Shown piece by piece: positions 59,233 to 64,000 of a DNA stretch of 64,000 bases. The stretch comes from Miscanthus floridulus (Eukaryota > Streptophyta > Magnoliopsida > Poales > Poaceae): NCBI RefSeq assembly GCF_019320115.1, contig NC_089589.1, positions 21,114,749-21,178,748 of the forward strand. Reading direction: 5' to 3'. The position numbers and the translations under genes are program-made. The notes below the pieces were generated by a model that saw only the letters and a list, made by a program, of their open reading frames with translations, ran no database searches and was not told the DNA's origin. How positions within the stretch are numbered: the first letter of the stretch is position 1; each line of letters starts with the position of its first letter.

Positions 59233-62200
59233 ATGACAAAAACCAAGTACGAGCAGGAGAGGGATGCGAATGTAAAGGCTGTTGAGGAAGTTTTTAAGTC
59301 TTTCGGTATTCCGGTGTTAGCTCAGACTATTAGTGATGTTTTTTTCAAAACAGAAAGGGGGCAAAGGGAAGAGACTAGTATCTGACAATCCAAAATCTGA
59401 ACCTAAGTATGATCCTTCATCTAACATTGATAACCAATCTGACAGTGATGATAATTCTAATGATGACCTCAATAATGAGGTCAATACTGAGGTGAGATGC
59501 ATTACTTGGACAATTAACAAGTTTTTGGTCTCTCCATTTGAAACATATATACTTCATTGTAGTTAATTAATCTACTTGACACTTCTTTTATAATTAATAA
59601 GATGCATTTTTCTCTTGCCAGGAAAGACCAATGGTTCTAGGAACTCGCCCGCAGCAGAAGAAGCAAAAGGTGGCAACAATGGCGGCTGTGAACCAGCAGC
59701 CACCGCGCACGGCAACCAGAATCACTAGGCAAAGTGCAGCCATGCCTTCGCCTGTAGACCGTCCACCGCCTAGGCCAAGACATCCCTTGCCTCCTAAGAA
59801 CACTTTGAAAGCCAACCCAAAACCAAATGCAATTTCCAGTAGCAGCCAACTGTAAGGCCACCTCACTACAAGCAGCAGCCACACCATAGAAACTACAGAC
59901 ATAGTGCCTACTCCACCAAGAGTCACTAGGACCAGTCCATCCATGTCTTCACCTATTCCAAACACACAGCCTAGTCCTCCTAGATACACCAGGAAAAGTG
60001 TAGCCATGTCTACGCCTAGTGCAAACACAGTACCTAGTCCTCCTAGATTCACCAGGACCAGTGCAGCCATGTCTACGCCTGGTGCAAACACAATACCTAG
60101 TCCTCCTAGATTCACCAGGTCCAGTGCAGCCATGTCTTCGCTAGGTGCAAACACAGAGCATAGTACTCCTAGAGCCACTGCTACCCTATCTCAGCAACCT
60201 ACTCCCACAACTAGTGTTAACCAAGCAGTTCCTGCAGACACCTCACCAGGTGGATAGAGCTCTAGGCAAAGCAATGACATCAATGAGTCAGCTGAGCAAT
60301 TTGATGCCGCTAATTCAGAGGGTCATACATATGAAGGAGAACCAAGAGATGACTTAGTTCCAGGTAAACAATACGAGTTTCTAAGAATTTGTTTCTCCAT
60401 TCATTATCTACAATTGTTACGCCTTTAATAACACATTTTGATCATTATTTGCCAATGCAACGCCTCCAAAGGATGTCCACAAGAAAACCATGGGTCATGG
60501 CTTAGAGAAGATGCTAAATAGAGGAAAGAAGCTAGCTATCCAAGTGGCTGAAGGGAAGAAAAGACCTGATGTCCCACTTTAGGCAGCGAAGCTGGCATCA
60601 AAAACTGGTGTTGCCCTTAGAGACAACATGCCCATCTACACATCATGGAAGCTTTATGACAACGATGCGGGAAAGGCAGAAGTAAAAAAAGTGCTTGACA
60701 AAGTGGCGGTGAGACAACTATTTCACTCCTCCAAATACTCTCTTGCATTACTCTACTCCCATGTGAAAAATTGTATCTAATAAATGATTTGTGTGGCTTC
60801 AGTCAAGGTTGGATGTGGATGTTAAGAATGAGGCACCAAGTAAAGCTGCATGCACTGATATCATTAAGAGGGGAGTAAGGCAGACGAGGTATCACCTGAA
60901 AAAGAAGTACTTCGATGAGTCACTGACAGAAGAACAGCTGCTGGCCAAGCAACCTCCACCTAAAATGAAGAAAGAGGAATGGACCAAGCTGGTAGAGTAC
61001 TGGTGTGACCCAAAGAATCAGGTCTATGCCTGAATTATCTGATTTTGTTAATATGCAATGCATACTGTGCATGTGAATGACAACTCTATATTGCATGTGG
61101 TGCAAGAAAAATGTGCTAAGAATAAAGTAAACTGTGCCCAAGTGCAGCTTCATCAAAGGACTAGAGCTAGGTCCTATATTGCCCATTGATACAGCCTGGT
61201 ATGGATATGATGTCTTTTGTACATTTGTAGCTTAGTAATTACCATGTGCTTTTGAACTGTCAAGTTAGCACGTGCTCCAATTATTTCTGAGATGAGCTCC
61301 CATGTTCATAATATTTGCGCTGTGCCGAGTGAGCTATAATCAATAGGTGTTTAGGCTCCAATTCTTTTATGGTGACCATTTGAAACTGAAATCTGCAAGA
61401 GGAATTGCTATGTCATCAGAGATGATCATCATCAGTAGTAGGTGTTGTTTAGGCCAAGTTATTATTCTTGTTCTGTTCAGGTTGCATTGATGCATGTTCC
61501 TGTGTTGTTTTTCTTGAACTGTCAGTAATTAGTTGACTTTGCTAGTGATTGTATTTGTTGTTGGCATAAAAAATCCAAAGGCAAATACTTGTATGATCTG
61601 TAGTGCATACATATTTTGGCATCTTGCTGTTGGCATGTACAAATAATCTATGGCTAATCTTATATCCCAAGTTTTTAACATGCTGCAGAGAACTAAGTAC
61701 AACAACATGGAGCCATATGCTGTTGATTTCTTTGGGGAATGTATGAGTAGTCCCCAAAATGGTTGTACTGGTCTTGCAAATAAAATATATGTAAGTTACA
61801 AAATCAATGGATACATGCATGTACTGCACTCAAGTAAATGCCTGGTTCAACACTGTTGTATGGCCTTGTTATTAAGTGGATTCATTTTATGTAGGAACAA
61901 ATGGTTGCAGAGAAGGAAAGAGAGTCAGAAGAAGGAGAAGAACAAAAGTCTCCCTCCAAGATTGTTGTTGATTGTCTCAGCCAGATCAGCTATGTATCCA
62001 CCTTCCTTCCTAACATTGGTGTCCCTCGACCATCAAAGACTGGCCGGTCCACATCGATAGCCGCACAAGCACGCCTACAAGCTCAGTTTGAGGAAACACT
62101 CCAAGTAGAAAGAGAGAAAGCTGCTAGGAAGCAGGAAGAGTTGCAAGCACAACTTCAAGCTCAACAGGCTGCACTTGAAGAAAACCAAAGTTTGCTGCGT

Positions 62201-62281
62201 CAGACCCAAGAGGAAGTGAAGGGGATGCATACCAAGTTTGAAGAGACTAATGCACTGCTACGAGCTATCCAGAAACATTAG
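59233..62281 (+). pseudogene. TnpA-like (Transposase_24 / Ptta-En-Spm) protein gene, multi-exon, degenerate
   Basis: Exon structure by splice sites: 59233-59491 (MTKTKYEQERDANVKAVEEV; a frameshift in a T run near 59340), 59622-60362 (basic, then a Pro/Ser/Thr-rich 21-residue repeat), about 60470-60708 (MGHGLEKMLNRGKK, ALRDNMPIYTSWKLYD), 60803-61021 (TRYHLKKKYFDESL, WTKLVEYWCDP), 61689-61790 (RTKYNNMEPYAVDFFGECM) and 61895-62281 (coiled coil QAQLQAQQAALEENQSLLRQ, ending AIQKH-stop). The core resembles the Ptta/En/Spm accessory transposase that binds subterminal repeats. Stops near 59852 (TAA), 60256 (TAG) and 60582 (TAG) interrupt it. It is divergent from TnpD. Confidence 0.82.
59907..60166 (+). 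repeat. 63-bp coding minisatellite in the TnpA-like gene
   Basis: Four full units start at 59907, 59970, 60033 and 60096, with a partial fifth from 60159. Each encodes a 21-residue unit of the form PSPPRFTRTSAAMSTPGANT plus one residue. The exact multiple of three keeps the frame. Confidence 0.93.
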
Positions 62282-62659
62282 AAAGATTGAGGTAGGTATG
62301 AATGCAGTGTCTGAGGATGATGCCTTTGCCTAAGTTTTTGCTACCTTGCTAGAACTTACTCTGTGGTTGGAACTTTGTCAGAACTATGTGCAATCTGTTT
62401 GTATGTTTGAACCTTTGTGATGGAACCTCTGTATCTTTGAACCTCTTGTGGTGGAACATGCCTGATGGAACCTAGAACTATATGGTGGAACGAGTGTGCT
62501 GGAACATGTTGAACCACTGTCTTCTGGTCTTGAATTTATGTGTATGCATGATGGCTTGACTGAATTGTGCATGATTTATGATTTGTGATGAGAATGTTGT
62601 GGATGATGGCTTGGCTTATATGTATGTGTATTATGCTTTTATGAGCTGTGATGAAAGAT
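62282..62659. other. 3' flank of the TnpA-like gene
   Basis: Low-complexity GGAACCT/TGGAAC words recur (62410-62515), probably an untranslated region. No coding sequence is recognised. Confidence 0.45.
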
Positions 62660-63144
62660 CAGTGTGTCGTCACTAAATATGGCTGCCATGCTCGTCATGA
62701 ATGAGAGGACAATTTGTGACGCCATACAGTCGTCTCAAAATGTCTCTAACTACCATACAAAACAAGACAAAATTTAGGCATCACAAAATCCACATACTTA
62801 TATATGATGTTTCCGTGTCGTAAAAAAAACTTATCTCAGACTATCCTCGCACGTACCATTTATGACGTTTCGTACATTAGGTGACGCATTGACCGACCAA
62901 TATGTGACAGTTACAGTCGTCATAAAATATAACAATATGTGACGAAAAGACACAAACATCACAAAAGGTCATAACAATTTGTGACGGTTCTCAATATTAT
63001 CGTCACAAGGTACATTATGTGATGGCCATTATATGACGACTGGCATGACGCTGCTTTTTTTTTGTCATAAGACACTTTTTATGACCAATTTTGTAATTAC
63101 CATGACAGTGTGCTTATGTCATACAAACCAATTTTTTTGTAGTG
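62660..63144. repeat. Right subterminal repeats and terminus of the 10.7-kb CACTA
   Basis: Dense TGACG/CGTCA words: GTGTCGTCACTAAATATGG, TTTGTGACGCCATACAG, TTATGACGTTTCG, ATATGTGACAGTTACAGTCG, AATTTGTGACGGTTC, ATCGTCACAAGG, then the terminus TTTTTTTGTAGTG. Confidence 0.85.
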
Positions 63145-63147
63145 CTC

Positions 63148-64000
63148 CTATACACCGTCCTCATCACCAAGAGGAAGCTACGCCACTACTTCAAGTCACA
63201 CCCCATGATGGTCGTGATGTCATTCCCCCTCGGCGAGGTCATCCAGAGCCAGAGCCAGGACGCCATGGGAAGAACCATGAAGTGGGCACTCGAGTTGATG
63301 GATCAAGGCATCACATATGCCTCCAGAACGGCGATCAAGTCCCAAGTGTTGGCTGACTTCATCGCGGAATGGACCGAGGTCTAGACGCCACCAGCGGTCG
63401 TCGATCAAGATTACTAGATGATGTACTTCGATGGATCGCTGATGAAGAAGGGCGCCGGCGTAGGGTTGGTCTTTGTATCACCCCTCGGGGTCCGCATGAG
63501 GTACATGGTTCGGCTCCATTTCCCCTCATCAAATAATGTGGCTGAGTATGAAGCGCTCATCAACAGCCTACAAATTGCCATCGAGTTGGGCATCCGACGC
63601 CTCGACATCCGGGGTGACTCCTAGCTGGTCGTCAACCAAGTCATGAAGGAGTCAAGCTGCCACGATGCCAAAATGGTTGCGTACTGCCAAGAGGTCCAAC
63701 GACTGGAGGACAAATTCGATGGCCTTGAACTCAATCACATCCCAAGGCACCTCAACAAGGCAGCCAATGCGCTTGCAAAAGCGGCATCCGGTCGAGAGCC
63801 AGTACTAGTGGGTGTCTTCGCTAGCGACCAACATAAGCACTCAGTGCACTACGAAGGGTCAGAACGGGCCGACGATGGCCCGCCTGATCCGGCCCTGGGG
63901 GCTAACCGACCAGCAGCTCCGTCTGGCCCCGAGGTCATGGAGCTTGAAGAGGATCCAGCGATAGAGCCTGACTCTATAGACGACTAGAGAGCACTCTACC
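63148..64000 (+). pseudogene. Gypsy RNase H (Tat additional RNase H), degenerate and cut by the window edge
   Basis: It continues the frame interrupted at 52452 (LYTVLITKRKLRHYFKSHPM). After two stops (63382-63384 and 63415-63417, both TAG) comes a second RNase H. MMYFDGSLMKKGAGVGLVF, NNVAEYEALINSLQIAIELG, RRLDIRGDS, a TAG near 63622, and HIPRHLNKAANALAKAA give the D, E and D positions. The expected final aspartate of the DALAK motif is asparagine here. A dual RNase H is diagnostic of the Tat lineage. Integrase would follow outside the window. Confidence 0.85.

Larger units (their letters stand above)
52453..63144. mobile_element. CACTA (En/Spm-type) transposon, 10.7 kb, carrying transposase genes and a GRF-finger gene
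   Basis: Termini are CACTACAAGAAATCC and the reverse complement of CACTACAAAAAAAT. The triplet CTC is repeated on both sides (52450-52452, 63145-63147), and Gypsy coding sequence resumes in frame beyond it. Subterminal TGACG/CGTCA words fill both ends. The interior carries a GRF zinc-finger/membrane coding region (plus), TnpD-like (minus) and TnpA-like (plus) regions, the last two divergent from a GC-rich middle at 58.1-59.2 kb. All have lesions, so the copy was once autonomous or close to it but is now probably not. Confidence 0.95.
34092..64000 (+). mobile_element. Tat-type Gypsy retrotransposon with two nested insertions (right end outside the window)
   Basis: Pieces are LTR and leader 34103-35290, gag 35290-37363, protease-RT 50422-52452, and RNase H 63148-64000. 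They join across Sirevirus 2 (37364-50416) and the 10.7-kb CACTA (52453-63144) once each insertion and its duplicated flank are removed. An additional RNase H downstream of the RT block points to the Tat lineage of plant Gypsy elements. Integrase and 3' LTR are not in the window. All coding parts carry stops. Confidence 0.87.

Overview
This is nuclear DNA from a grass, most likely a panicoid or Andropogoneae-type species. That placement is an inference from the repeats: Sirevirus-type Copia elements, a Tat-type Gypsy element, CACTA elements with TTTGCCGAGTG subterminal repeats, Stowaway MITEs, and grass-type wall-associated kinases with an HGD catalytic motif. There are no bacterial operons, rRNA genes or CRISPR arrays. 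Roughly three quarters of the window is identifiable transposable element or its decay products.

Region 1 (1-26 kb) is a decaying cluster of wall-associated-kinase-like (WAK) genes on the minus strand. A segment of about 4 kb (1-4013, copy A) is repeated at 15873-22172 (copy B). In copy B three insertions lie inside WAK coding exons and two more lie downstream of the gene. Copy A carries a nonsense codon. Further fragments lie at 22182-22612 (kinase N-lobe plus membrane segment) and 25775-25977 (EGF exon). Between A and B are several CACTA pieces, one next to a captured fragment resembling a plant P-loop sulfotransferase (9674-10222). The only host gene that looks intact is a two-exon citrate-binding-protein/alginate-lyase-2-like gene (11670-12436, minus).

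Region 2 (27-34.1 kb) is a Sirevirus-type Copia element on the plus strand (Sirevirus 1). It has a complete 3' LTR and multiplied polypurine tracts. Its 5' LTR is truncated and joined directly to the end of gag, so leader and most of gag are gone.

Region 3 (34.1-64 kb) is a nest. A degenerate Tat-type Gypsy element runs off the right edge. Inside it sits a complete minus-strand Sirevirus of 13,053 bp (Sirevirus 2, 37364-50416, duplicated flank AGGGG), with PBS, gag, pol, an extra downstream ORF and both LTRs. Also inside it is a 10.7-kb CACTA transposon (52453-63144, duplicated flank CTC) carrying TnpD-like (minus), TnpA-like (plus) and GRF-zinc-finger/membrane (plus) coding regions. Gypsy sequence resumes in register across both insertions, so the order of events is readable: Gypsy first, then Sirevirus 2 and the CACTA.

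None of the element coding regions is intact. Most premature stops are TAG or TAA at positions that read as glutamine in the surrounding frame, as expected from deamination of silenced, methylated DNA.
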